Below the pieces are notes generated by a model. The model did no database searches. It had not been told where the DNA came from and saw nothing but the letters and a program-made list of their open reading frames with translations. This document shows, piece after piece, positions 1-9,141 of a stretch of DNA of 31,912 nucleotides. Origin of the DNA: Candidatus Omnitrophota bacterium (lineage in GTDB: Bacteria; Ratteibacteria; UBA8468; B48-G9; DTJG01). A program made the position numbers and the translations under genes. The stretch is from contig JAMCZX010000011.1 in NCBI GenBank assembly GCA_023485205.1, positions 1 through 31,912 of the forward strand, read 5' to 3'. Every line of letters begins with the position of its first letter. The first letter of the stretch is position 1.

Positions 1-14
1 ACATAGGAGAAAAA

Positions 15-368
15 ATGACCAGAGTCACCAATCAACCTGCTTCACGGAGAAGAAAGAAAAAAATTCTTCAAAGAGCAAAAGGTTTTAGGCAGGGAAAATC
101 AAAACAATTGAAAAGAGCAAGGGAGTTTTCAGAAAGGGCTCTTACATATGCTTTTGGCGGTAGAAAAAGAAAAAAAAGAGATTTCAGGGATTTGTGGATA
201 GCACGAATTTCTGCTGCATGTAAAAATAATGGTATATCTTACAGCTCCTTTATAGCTAATCTGAAAAAACAGGAAAACCAGTTAAACAGAAAAATGCTTG
301 CAGATATTGCTTACAGTAATCCTCAGCAATTCAGTCAGATTGTTAGAGAGGTTATTTCACATATATAA
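15..368 (+). CDS. rplT: 50S ribosomal protein L20 (bL20)
   Basis: bL20 binds 23S rRNA directly and is needed early in large-subunit assembly. The 117-residue product is the normal family length. It has the very basic N-terminal arm (RRRKKKILQRAKGFRQGK, residues ~11-28) and the globular part with RDLWIARISAACKNNGISYS (~58-77), both diagnostic for L20. The ATG is preceded by a Shine-Dalgarno TAGGAG at 4-9. In most bacteria rplT follows infC and rpmI, so those genes probably lie just left of the window. The next gene starts 13 nt downstream and may be co-transcribed. Confidence 0.97.
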   Translation: MTRVTNQPASRRRKKKILQRAKGFRQGKSKQLKRAREFSERALTYAFGGRKRKKRDFRDLWIARISAACKNNGISYSSFIANLKKQENQLNRKMLADIAYSNPQQFSQIVREVISHI

Positions 369-381
369 AGGTGAATAAAAT

Positions 382-1575
382 TTGCAAAATTTAAGAATAA
401 CAATTTATTTTGTTATATTTTTATTTATTTTTTATATAAACATAACCGCGATAAAAAATCAATTTTATTCCCCTGTGTTTTATTTATCGGCTATGGATGT
501 AATGTTCTTTTTATTTTTTACCCCGGTTTTTATTATGGATTATTGGACAGAAAAAAAATTAAATTTCTTTTATAGAGAAACAGATAAATTAAATTTTTTA
601 ATCACAGACCTTAAGCTTGAATCATCTCTTTTCCATTCTACCATGAGAATGGCAGAGTTTTTTACAAAAGACATACCTTTGGAGGAAACCATAAATAATC
701 TTGCTGATGAAGTGAAAAAAATTTTCAAGGACGACATTGTATCCTTTCAATTATTTGGAGACCACTTCATATCCATTACCAAGGGATTATCCCTGCAAAT
801 CCCGGTTGAATTTTTTGATGAAATTATCATGGGAAGCGGGCCATTTCTTATAAATAATATTTCTTCATTTCCCAAATACAAATTTTTAGCAGGGCAGGGA
901 ATAAAATCATTTATGATTGCCCCTTTATCCATAAAAAAGGAACCTATAGGCCTCTTTGGGATTTTTTCAGGCATTGAAAAACAATATACCCAGAGACACC
1001 TGGAACTTTTGTCAATGCTTCTATCGCCTGTTTCCCTTGTTATTGAAAATGCTGAACTTCTTGAAAAAACAAAAATTCTTTCTCTTACGGATACACTTAC
1101 CCAGATTTATAATCGCCGGCATTTTCAGAAATCTTTTAAAGAAATAGGAACAGAAGCAATGAAAGATAATTTCCCTGTCAGCCTTGCCATGATTGATATT
1201 GATTATTTTAAAAATTATAATGATAAAAATGGCCATATTGCAGGGGATAAAGTGTTAAAAGAAATAAGTTACATTTTCAAAAAACATACCAAGGGGTCTG
1301 ATATTGTAGCAAGATATGGTGGGGAGGAGTTTGTTATTGTTTTTCCGAATACAACAAAAGAAAATGCTCAAAAAATATGTGAAAAATTAAGAAAATCTGT
1401 TGAAAAAACCGCTTTTCCATTTAAAGAATACCAGCCCAATGGAAACCTTACGATTAGTATCGGAATAGCAACATATCCGCAAGACACGGGTAATATTGAA
1501 GATATACTGCAAAAAGCAGATGAGGCATTGTATAAAGCGAAGAATGGAGGTAGAAACAGGGTTATTTTAACCTGA
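382..1575 (+). CDS. Membrane-associated GAF-GGDEF diguanylate cyclase
   Basis: Predicted to make the second messenger c-di-GMP from two GTP at the membrane. The 397-residue protein has two hydrophobic segments (~5-25 and ~30-52), a GAF-like sensor region (~80-225) and a C-terminal GGDEF domain (~235-397). The domain opens with LTDTLTQIYNRRHF and carries the signature GGEEF at residues 313-317, so it is probably active. The inhibitory I-site, normally RxxD five residues before GGEEF, reads KGSD, so product inhibition may be weak. The start is TTG with an AAAGGTG Shine-Dalgarno just upstream; no ATG gives an equally good start. The 3' end overlaps convergent dapF by 14 bp. The ligand of the GAF region is unknown. 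Confidence 0.92.
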   Translation: MQNLRITIYFVIFLFIFYINITAIKNQFYSPVFYLSAMDVMFFLFFTPVFIMDYWTEKKLNFFYRETDKLNFLITDLKLESSLFHSTMRMAEFFTKDIPLEETINNLADEVKKIFKDDIVSFQLFGDHFISITKGLSLQIPVEFFDEIIMGSGPFLINNISSFPKYKFLAGQGIKSFMIAPLSIKKEPIGLFGIFSGIEKQYTQRHLELLSMLLSPVSLVIENAELLEKTKILSLTDTLTQIYNRRHFQKSFKEIGTEAMKDNFPVSLAMIDIDYFKNYNDKNGHIAGDKVLKEISYIFKKHTKGSDIVARYGGEEFVIVFPNTTKENAQKICEKLRKSVEKTAFPFKEYQPNGNLTISIGIATYPQDTGNIEDILQKADEALYKAKNGGRNRVILT

Positions 1576-2356
1576 AATCCCCATGAAATACAATCTTTGC
1601 ATCCCCCTCAAGAAAAATATTTTTTAAATCATCAGAAAAGGAGGCTTTTAACGTTTCCCCCGACCTTACAATAACGTTAACAGGGCTTTTGATTTTTTTT
1701 AAAAGACAGGCACAAATAACACTGGCAGTTACACCTGTTCCGCAGGCAAGGGTTTCCCCCTCAACACCCCTTTCGTATGTTCTTACTTTTATCTCGCGGG
1801 GATTCATAATTTTAACCCAATCCACATTTGTTCCGGCAGGTTGAAATGTTTTATGGTACCTTATAGCGTGCCCCATTGTTTCAATGGGAAGGTTTTCAAC
1901 ATCTTCAGTAAATAAAACCGTATGAGGAACGCCGGTATTGACATAATGAACATTAATATTTTCATTATTGACATCTATAGAAAGATTCAGCTTCGGTTTA
2001 CTCAGGAAAAACATTTTTGCAGCAATATATCGTCCTTTTATAATTGTTTCATATATACCTGCTCTTGTTTCTATATTCAAATGTTTATTTTTTGACAGAT
2101 TTTTTTCCTGAATAAATCTGACTAAACATCTTAATCCATTTCCGCACATTTCTGCTTCAGACCCGTCAGGGTTGAATATTCTCATTTTAAAATCCGCTTT
2201 CCTGCTTTTTTCAAGGAGTATAAGCCCATCTGCGCCTATTCCATATTTGGATTGACAGATTTTCCCTGCTAAAAGTTTCTTCTTTATTATTCTATTTCCC
2301 CTGTTATCTACTATAACAAAATCATTTCCCGAACCGACTATTTTATAAAATTCCAT
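1562..2356 (-). CDS. dapF: Diaminopimelate epimerase
   Basis: Cytosolic PLP-independent racemase that converts LL- to meso-diaminopimelate for lysine and peptidoglycan synthesis. The 264 residues are close to the family's usual length (~274 in E. coli). Both catalytic cysteines are visible: C71 in EMCGNGLRC and C205 in LACGTGVTAS, each in its strictly conserved motif. The N-terminal KIVGSGNDFVIVDN is also typical. It starts at ATG with only a weak GA-rich Shine-Dalgarno (GAAGAG). The gene stands alone on the minus strand and converges on the diguanylate cyclase, overlapping its last codons. Confidence 0.97.
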   Translation of the reverse strand: MEFYKIVGSGNDFVIVDNRGNRIIKKKLLAGKICQSKYGIGADGLILLEKSRKADFKMRIFNPDGSEAEMCGNGLRCLVRFIQEKNLSKNKHLNIETRAGIYETIIKGRYIAAKMFFLSKPKLNLSIDVNNENINVHYVNTGVPHTVLFTEDVENLPIETMGHAIRYHKTFQPAGTNVDWVKIMNPREIKVRTYERGVEGETLACGTGVTASVICACLLKKIKSPVNVIVRSGETLKASFSDDLKNIFLEGDAKIVFHGDFRLK

Positions 2357-2389
2357 ATTTATCTCTTCATTTATTTATTTCTTCCCCCT

Positions 2390-2404
2390 TCCGCCAAAGG
2401 CGGA
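2390..2404. repeat. Short GC-rich hairpin in a dapF/downstream-gene intergenic stretch
   Basis: TCCGCCAAAGGCGGA is a perfect 6-bp inverted repeat around a 3-base loop, flanked by C-rich and G-rich stretches that stand out in this AT-rich DNA. Hairpins of this look are often part of dispersed intergenic repeats, but only one copy was seen here. It is also possible that it acts as a transcript-end structure, though no U-tract follows. Confidence 0.35.
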
Positions 2405-2516
2405 CAGGTGATGGGAGAAGATTAAGATGAGGGTGAAACATATTTTAGATAGTTTATTTAGTGTAAAATAGCAGGTGGAATTTGTCAAAAAAAAAAGAAA
2501 GGATTATACTCTTTCT

Positions 2517-2696
2517 ATGAAATATTTTATATCAATAATTGCCGGTATGTTTAATGGATTGATGGTATGGTCTTTTACAGGATGGCTTTTTCAAAAAAAA
2601 ACATTTAGCGGGAAAAAATATTTTATTCTTTTTATTGTTTTTATCTTTTTAAGTATTACTTCAGATATTTTGGCATGGATAATCATTCATAAATGA
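2517..2696 (+). CDS. Small two-helix membrane protein upstream of plsC
   Basis: I do not recognise this family. The product is 59 residues from the ATG at 2517, with two hydrophobic segments (~4-22 and ~34-57) separated by a basic loop (QKKTFSGKK), as expected for a small inner-membrane protein. An in-frame GTG at 2475 would add 14 basic residues but has no Shine-Dalgarno. The ATG has AGAAAGGA about 13 nt upstream, so I chose the ATG with limited certainty. The stop overlaps the start of plsC in an ATGA arrangement, which implies translational coupling and a possible link to membrane lipid synthesis. Confidence 0.65.
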   Translation: MKYFISIIAGMFNGLMVWSFTGWLFQKKTFSGKKYFILFIVFIFLSITSDILAWIIIHK

Positions 2697-3319
2697 CTAA
2701 GATAAAAAAACCCAATAGAACTTTTATTTTTATTGCCAGGATTTTCATATTTTTTATTTTTAAGTTCATTCTTTATTACAGGATGCATATTAAAAACAAA
2801 CATAATTTACCGGATAAAGGTCCTTTTATCATTGTATCAAATCATACAAGTTTTTTGGACTCGGTACTTATTGGGTATGTTTCCCCGATACCATTGTATT
2901 ATATAGGAAAAGAAGAACTTTTCCGGAATAAGCTGTTTTCTTTTATCATAAGACAGTGTGGAGCGGTCCCGGTTTCCAGGACTAAAAATGGAGGAGGCTC
3001 CGGTTTAATCAAAATAATTAATATAATAAAATCAGGGGGCGCAATTTTATTTTTTCCTGAGGGGACACGAAGTATTGACAACAAACTACTTCCGGCAAAA
3101 TCAGGAACGGGATTTATTATTTATCATTCAGGCGCTCCTGTGGTTCCTGTATTTATAAAAGGTTTGCATGGTTTAAGGGAAAAAGAAACACTATTTTCAG
3201 GACCAAAAACAGTTTCTATGATTATCGGGAAACCTGTGTTATTTAATAAGGATTCATACGACAGGATTTCATCCCGCGTAATGGAGGAAATAAAAAACCT
3301 GGGATTTATTTTAGATTAA
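2693..3319 (+). CDS. plsC: 1-acyl-sn-glycerol-3-phosphate acyltransferase (PlsC family)
   Basis: Membrane-bound acyltransferase expected to acylate lysophosphatidate to phosphatidate in phospholipid synthesis. The 208 residues are near the small-PlsC length. An N-terminal hydrophobic segment (~10-30) precedes the catalytic HX4D motif NHTSFLD (H51, D56). The substrate-phosphate motif FFPEGTRS (~121-128) and VPVFIKG follow. It is translationally coupled to the small membrane protein upstream (4-bp overlap), and its 3' end overlaps the convergent lipoprotein gene by 14 bp. The acyl acceptor cannot be read from sequence; a lipid A or ornithine-lipid acyltransferase of the same superfamily is less likely given the canonical motifs. 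Confidence 0.92.
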   Translation: MTKIKKPNRTFIFIARIFIFFIFKFILYYRMHIKNKHNLPDKGPFIIVSNHTSFLDSVLIGYVSPIPLYYIGKEELFRNKLFSFIIRQCGAVPVSRTKNGGGSGLIKIINIIKSGGAILFFPEGTRSIDNKLLPAKSGTGFIIYHSGAPVVPVFIKGLHGLREKETLFSGPKTVSMIIGKPVLFNKDSYDRISSRVMEEIKNLGFILD

Positions 3320-3677
3320 GACTTTCAGGTGGAAAAAATCTGATAATCTTATTGTTTTTATCAAATACAAAAGCAAAATGGCTGTTATCATAAAACCAGA
3401 TTTCCATAAGTCCGTTTTCTAATATATGTTTTTTTTCAGGAGGTCCAAACAAGTCTTCTATGGTTGCCTTATCCATCCCTTTTATTATTTTACCTGCTGT
3501 AATTGCCTGTTTTATTGCCGGTGAAAGTCCGGGATGACTTGCAACAAAAGAAGCTCTTTTATTTTGATTTTTGTAGTATGCTTCCAGTGGAGATGAGGTA
3601 TACCGTGAATGTTGTGTTTGAATTGCACATCCTGTAAGAAGCATACCAATAAAAAATAAATAATATAAAATTTTCAT
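3306..3677 (-). CDS. Lipoprotein with a BamE/SmpA-like domain
   Basis: A 123-residue predicted lipoprotein. It has a short type II signal peptide with lipobox LLTGC (C17), then a linker and a C-terminal part resembling the BamE/SmpA fold: an 'AGKIIKGMDKATIEDLFGPP' stretch followed by an aromatic strand (MEIWFYDN). BamE-type proteins sit in the outer membrane and support outer-membrane protein insertion, but this fold also occurs in unrelated lipoproteins, so the exact role is inferred. A good Shine-Dalgarno (AGAGGA) precedes the ATG. It is divergent from the PHP gene and convergent with plsC. It supports a diderm envelope. Confidence 0.75.
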   Translation of the reverse strand: MKILYYLFFIGMLLTGCAIQTQHSRYTSSPLEAYYKNQNKRASFVASHPGLSPAIKQAITAGKIIKGMDKATIEDLFGPPEKKHILENGLMEIWFYDNSHFAFVFDKNNKIIRFFPPESLNLK

Positions 3678-3750
3678 AGTTTCCTCTTGTTATGTTAAGA
3701 TTAAAATAATTTTTTATTTATCATTATAATTATAACACAAGGAATTTTTT

Positions 3751-4890
3751 ATGAAAACAGACTATAAAGACGATATTAATAATCTTTTGGATTTTGACAT
3801 TGAAAAAAGAAAAAATTCCCTAAAAAGAATCCTGGAAAAAATAAAAAAAGACGAGCTCAAGGAACAGAATTCCATGGAAAAGTTATTAAATCTTCATATC
3901 CACTCTTTTCATTCTTTTAACTATCTGAACTGGTCACCTTCAAGAATTATTCTTGAGGGTTTTCTAAGAAAGGTTAAGTATGTTGGAATAGTTGATTTTG
4001 ATACAATTGAGGCTGTTGAAGAAACAGGATTTGCCTCTGACCAATGTGGAGTTGATTCAATCAATGGATTTGAAACGCGGGTATTTATAAAAGAATGGGA
4101 GGATAAAGTAATTAATTCCCCAGGCGAACCAGGCATATACTATTTCTGTGGCATCGGTTTTAAAAAAAACTCAAAAAGCAGATTCTTTTTAGAGCTTAAT
4201 AAGGTATCAAAAAAGAGAAACAGAAAAGTGATTGATAATCTTAACGGTTTTTTCCCTGACATTACCATTGATTACGAAAAAGATGTTATTCCTTTAACAC
4301 CGTCTGGAAATCCTACAGAGAGACACATTGTCCTTGCCTTTTATAAAAAATCCGAAGAAACGTTCAAAGAAAAAAACATGGATTTCTGGTCAAAAACTCT
4401 TGATTTGCCATCTGGTTTAATTCTGAAAATGAAAGAAGAGGATATCCGTGAAAAAATAAGAATTAAGCTCATAAAATCAGGAGGACCTGGATACGTTTTC
4501 CCTGAAAAGGGTTCGTTTCCATTAATAGAAGATGTTATTAAAAATACCCGTGATGAAGGTGGAATTCCTGTAGGAACCTGGCTTGATGGAACAAACGAAG
4601 GAGAGGGTAATCCTTATGAGCATATTGAGTTTTTGATTGAAAAAGGAATAAAAGCCATTACTATAATCCCGGAAAGAAATTGGAACGTAAAAAATCAGGA
4701 TGAGAAAAAAATCAAAATGGAAAATTTAAAAAAATTTATTGATGCATGTAAAAATAAAAAAATTCCTGTTGTTGCGGGAACAGAAATGAACAAAGCCGGG
4801 CAACCTTTTATTGATGATTTTACCCAGCCGGTACTAAAAGAAAATCTGCAATATTTTCTGAAAAGTGCAAAAACTCTTATTTTTCCTTAA
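3751..4890 (+). CDS. PHP-domain metal-dependent hydrolase-like protein
   Basis: A 379-residue protein whose core resembles PHP-domain phosphoesterases. LNLHIHSFHSF carries an HxHxxH pattern (H49, H51, H54), followed by VGIVDFDTIEA (D82/D84), where the family usually has a metal-binding 'TDHD'. A late GTEMNKAGQP segment resembles the conserved glutamate region of the fold. The residues before ~45 are charged and probably helical. The metal ligands differ from the textbook set, so the activity may be altered. The ATG has AAGGA upstream. The gene is monocistronic and converges with tRNA-Ile across a large palindromic repeat. The substrate is unknown. Confidence 0.72.
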   Translation: MKTDYKDDINNLLDFDIEKRKNSLKRILEKIKKDELKEQNSMEKLLNLHIHSFHSFNYLNWSPSRIILEGFLRKVKYVGIVDFDTIEAVEETGFASDQCGVDSINGFETRVFIKEWEDKVINSPGEPGIYYFCGIGFKKNSKSRFFLELNKVSKKRNRKVIDNLNGFFPDITIDYEKDVIPLTPSGNPTERHIVLAFYKKSEETFKEKNMDFWSKTLDLPSGLILKMKEEDIREKIRIKLIKSGGPGYVFPEKGSFPLIEDVIKNTRDEGGIPVGTWLDGTNEGEGNPYEHIEFLIEKGIKAITIIPERNWNVKNQDEKKIKMENLKKFIDACKNKKIPVVAGTEMNKAGQPFIDDFTQPVLKENLQYFLKSAKTLIFP

Positions 4891-4894
4891 TTTT

Positions 4895-5036
4895 CGTAAG
4901 TATTCAGTAAACCCCGTCTCAATGTTCAGAGATAAGTTATGGATTGCTCTTTATATCTTTATAAAGATAAATGCTTCAAATAAAGATTTAAAGACAATCC
5001 AAACTTACTTCAAACGTCGTTCACTGAGTATTTACC
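4895..5036 (-). repeat. Palindromic intergenic repeat, copy A (full length)
   Basis: A ~142-bp imperfect palindrome. Outer arms are CGTAAGTATTCAGTAAAC (4895-4912) and, at the other end, the complement of GTAAATACTCAGTGAAC (ending 5035). Inner arms are GATAAGTTATGGATTG and the complement of TAAGTTTGGATTG, closing on an AT-rich centre that includes the 16-bp palindrome TATCTTTATAAAGATA. Bases 4931-5035 are identical, reverse complemented, to 21971-22075 (105 of 105). It lies between two convergent units, the PHP gene and tRNA-Ile, where the RNA hairpin could end transcription from both sides. Confidence 0.9.
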
Positions 5037-5054
5037 GTGTTTCTCTCAAAGAAG

Positions 5055-5126
5055 TGGGCGCACGTGGATTCGAACCACGAACCCCTGCGTTATCAGCACA
5101 GTGCTCTACCCTTGAGCTATGCGCCC
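5055..5126 (-). tRNA. tRNA-Ile (GAU)
   Basis: A complete cloverleaf folds on the minus strand: acceptor GGGCGCA/UGCGCCC (7 perfect pairs), D-stem GCUC/GAGC, anticodon stem CUGUG/CGCAG, and T-stem CGUGG/CCACG with UUCGAAU loop. The anticodon loop CUGAUAA gives GAU, read as isoleucine. It is 72 nt to the discriminator A; CCA is not encoded. tRNA-Ile(GAU) usually lies in the 16S-23S spacer. Here it follows the 16S on the same strand but is separated by a terminator and has its own promoter, with no 23S after it. Confidence 0.97.
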
Positions 5127-5140
5127 CATAAAACATATAT

Positions 5141-5170
5141 ATTTTATCTTATTCCCACACTATTTGTAAA
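5141..5170 (-). promoter_or_regulatory. Sigma-70-type promoter for tRNA-Ile
   Basis: Read on the minus strand, -35 TTTACA (5165-5170) and -10 TAAAAT (5141-5146) are 18 bp apart, each matching 5 of 6 consensus bases. The predicted transcript start is about 8 nt before the mature tRNA. The -35 lies just beyond the 16S terminator hairpin, so the tRNA looks like an independent unit. Confidence 0.6.
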
Positions 5171-5173
5171 ATA

Positions 5174-5205
5174 AAAAAGGGTAAGGCATACGCCTTACCC
5201 TTTTT
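5174..5205 (-). terminator. Intrinsic terminator after 16S rRNA
   Basis: A perfect 14-bp stem (5174-5187 with 5192-5205) with loop ATAC, a GGGTAAGGC-rich centre, and A/T tracts on both sides. On the minus strand it gives a stem followed by TTTTTTATTTT, a classic rho-independent terminator, 42 nt after the 16S 3' end. It would also work on the plus strand. Confidence 0.85.
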
Positions 5206-5245
5206 CTTGAAAGATTACTAAGGGTTGTAATATTTTTTTCTCTTT

Positions 5246-6801
<1,556 letters not shown>

Positions 6802-6913
6802 TTGTTTTTTTAAAAGTTGATAGTTCCTTAGTAATCTCCAAAATTTTCAAAGATCTAATGTTCTCTTAATTCTGTATTATTTTATCTATTGATTGTTCAA
6901 CAATAGATATTAT

Positions 6914-7153
6914 TTATTTCTTTACAGGTTTCTTCATTGTTTTGCCTTTTGGTGGTGCCGGAGGCATTGGAGGCATACCCGGAGGTACTACTCCTGTTGG
7001 AACTCCAACTCCTGCTGGAGGCATTCCTGGCACTCCCGGTGGTACTGCTGCTCTCTTCGGCATTGCCTGTTTAATAATGAAGAAAAGCGCCACCAATATA
7101 ATAATTATCAAAATCACTATTGCTGCTGGATTACTTTTCTTTTGATCAGCCAT
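6914..7153 (-). CDS. Small single-pass membrane protein with Pro/Gly-rich tail
   Basis: Family not recognised. The 79-residue product begins with MADQKKSNPAA, then one strong hydrophobic helix (~11-29, rich in I/L/V). A low-complexity tail of PPGVPGMPP-like units (~36-67) follows and ends in KKPVKK. A strong Shine-Dalgarno (AGGGGGTG) sits before the ATG, the best evidence that it is real. It lies between mnmG and the 16S gene on the same strand. An 8-bp inverted repeat follows the stop (6884-6908) but lacks a U-tract. The proline-rich tail could be a spacer or an interaction surface; no function can be assigned. Confidence 0.75.
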   Translation of the reverse strand: MADQKKSNPAAIVILIIIILVALFFIIKQAMPKRAAVPPGVPGMPPAGVGVPTGVVPPGMPPMPPAPPKGKTMKKPVKK

Positions 7154-7337
7154 AATTCACCCCCTTTCAATAAAAAGGAAATTGTTTGTAAATTAAACCA
7201 CAAAAATTTAAATATATCAAATAATTCCAATCTCTTTCTGAAAATATTATCTTAGATTAAAACAAATAATCATATATTTGTCAAATTTAATTTTTTTATT
7301 CCAGGTAATCCCTGGTATTGGAAATTCAGTTTCATCT

Positions 7338-9140
7338 CTATAAAACCTTAAGATAAATTAAAATTGCCGTGATGTCTGATGGTGAAATTCCATCCATTCT
7401 TTTTGCCTGTCCCACTGAAACAGGTTTATGCTTCTGAAGTTTTTCTCTTGCTTCTGTTGAAAGAGTTTTTATCATGGAATAATCAATCTTACCGGGAAGC
7501 CTGACGTTTTCCAAAGAAGAAAATTTTTTAATCATTGACAGTTCTCTTTTTATGTACCCTTCATACTTTATTTCTATTTCAACCTCTTCTTTTATTTTTT
7601 CAGGAAGACAGGAATAAGCCGGCTGTAATTTTTCTATGTCTGTAAATTTCATCTCAGGTCTTTTTAAATAATCTGCATAAGATAATTTTTCCTTATCAGG
7701 CCGATAACTGTTATTAAGCTCACTGCAGATTTTTTTTACGGTTTGTTTTTCATGTTCCATTTTATTATATGTTTTTTCATCAATAAGTCCAAATTTTTTG
7801 CCCGACTCCATTAATCTAAAGTCTGCATTATCCTGTCTCAGGAGAAGTCTGTATTCAACCCTGCTTGTAAAAATTCTGTAAGGCTCGGTTAACTCCTTTG
7901 TGATAAGGTCATCAATAAGAACGCCAACGTAAGCCTGTCCCCTTGAAAGAATAAAGGGCTCTTCACCTTTTATTTTAAGTGATGCATTTATGCCTGCAAT
8001 AATTCCCTGGCTGGCGGCTTCTTCATATCCGCTTGTTCCATTTATCTGGCCCGCAAAAAAAAGCCCCTGGAGATGTTTGTATTCAAGAGATGGAGTTAAC
8101 TGCCATGGATAAATAAAATCATATTCAATGGCATATCCATATCTCATGATTTTTACGTTTTCAAGCCCTGGTATTGTTCTCATTGCTTTTTCCTGGACAT
8201 CCACGGGTATGCTTGTTGAAAATCCATTTACGTACATCTCATCAGTATCCAAACCTTCCGGTTCAAGAAAAATCTGGTGGGAATCCTTGCCGGGGAATCT
8301 GATAATTTTCACTTCTATGGAAGGACAGTATCTGGGCCCCGTGCTTTTTATCTGACCCGTATATAATGGGGACCTGTAAAGATTTTCTTCAATGATTCTG
8401 TGTGTTTCCCTGCCTGTCCATGTTATGTAACAATCAGTAATGGGCCGGTTAATACGTTCTGTCCTGAAAGAAAAAGGAACGGGTTTTTCATCGGATTTCT
8501 GCACTTTTATTTTTGAAAAGTCAATAGAATTTTTATTTATCCTTGGAGGGGTACCTGTCTTGAGCCTTCCGGTCTGAATCCCGAGATTTTTTATTTCGTC
8601 AGAAAGTTTAACTGAAGGAAGTTCCCCTAATCTTCCTGCATTAAATTTTTTCTCTCCTATGTGTATAATCCCGTTAAGAAACGTCCCTGTACAAATAATC
8701 AGTGTTTTTGTTTTAAATTCAATGCCCAGGTCCGTTTTTATTCCTTTTATTTTATTGTTTTCAATGATAATTTTTTCAACCCATCCCTGCAGGATGTCAA
8801 GATTTATCTGTGATTCTACAAGAAGTTTCATATATCCTGAATAGTGCTTTTTATCAGCCTGTGCCCTTGGGCTCCATACGGCTTTTCCTTTACCTGTATT
8901 AAGCATTTTAAAATGAATTCCTGTGGCATCTATGGCAAGTCCCATTACACCGCCAAGTGCATCAATCTCTTTTACGAGCTGGCCCTTTCCGGTTCCTCCT
9001 ATGGATGGATTACAGCTCATATGACATATTGTATCAAGATTTCCCGTAATCAGAAGTGTTTTCATTCCCATTCTGCTGGATGAAAGAGAGGCTTCAATAC
9101 CCGCATGACCTGCACCTGTAACTATAATGTCGTATTCCAT
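7338..9140 (-). CDS. mnmG: tRNA uridine-5-carboxymethylaminomethyl modification enzyme MnmG (GidA)
   Basis: FAD-dependent subunit of the MnmE-MnmG complex that installs cmnm5U at the wobble position of several tRNAs in the cytosol. The 600 residues are close to the usual ~620-630. The N-terminal Rossmann motif GAGHAGIEA (residues 8-16), SCNPSIGGTGKG (~43-54), RYCPSIE and NGTSGYEEAASQG motifs are all present. The C-terminal helical domain ends with SVGQAKRMDGISPSDI, matching the MnmE/tRNA-contact region. It starts 1 nt after the stop of the DUF1015 gene, so the two form an operon. Partner mnmE is not in this window. Confidence 0.97.
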   Translation of the reverse strand: MEYDIIVTGAGHAGIEASLSSSRMGMKTLLITGNLDTICHMSCNPSIGGTGKGQLVKEIDALGGVMGLAIDATGIHFKMLNTGKGKAVWSPRAQADKKHYSGYMKLLVESQINLDILQGWVEKIIIENNKIKGIKTDLGIEFKTKTLIICTGTFLNGIIHIGEKKFNAGRLGELPSVKLSDEIKNLGIQTGRLKTGTPPRINKNSIDFSKIKVQKSDEKPVPFSFRTERINRPITDCYITWTGRETHRIIEENLYRSPLYTGQIKSTGPRYCPSIEVKIIRFPGKDSHQIFLEPEGLDTDEMYVNGFSTSIPVDVQEKAMRTIPGLENVKIMRYGYAIEYDFIYPWQLTPSLEYKHLQGLFFAGQINGTSGYEEAASQGIIAGINASLKIKGEEPFILSRGQAYVGVLIDDLITKELTEPYRIFTSRVEYRLLLRQDNADFRLMESGKKFGLIDEKTYNKMEHEKQTVKKICSELNNSYRPDKEKLSYADYLKRPEMKFTDIEKLQPAYSCLPEKIKEEVEIEIKYEGYIKRELSMIKKFSSLENVRLPGKIDYSMIKTLSTEAREKLQKHKPVSVGQAKRMDGISPSDITAILIYLKVL

Positions 9141-9141
9141 A

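Noticed and set aside
4865..5131. An 88-codon plus-strand frame
   Set aside because: It covers the palindromic repeat and the antisense of tRNA-Ile and overlaps the end of the PHP gene; no Shine-Dalgarno.
6884..6908. Hairpin ATCTATTG...CAATAGAT after the small membrane gene as a terminator
   Set aside because: The stem is AT-rich and no U-tract follows on the minus strand, so termination cannot be claimed; it may be part of the 16S promoter region.
6893..7255. A 120-codon plus-strand frame opposite the small Pro/Gly-rich gene
   Set aside because: Its Cys/Trp/His/Arg-rich composition is an artefact of reading the antisense of a proline/glycine-rich sequence; the minus-strand gene has a strong Shine-Dalgarno.
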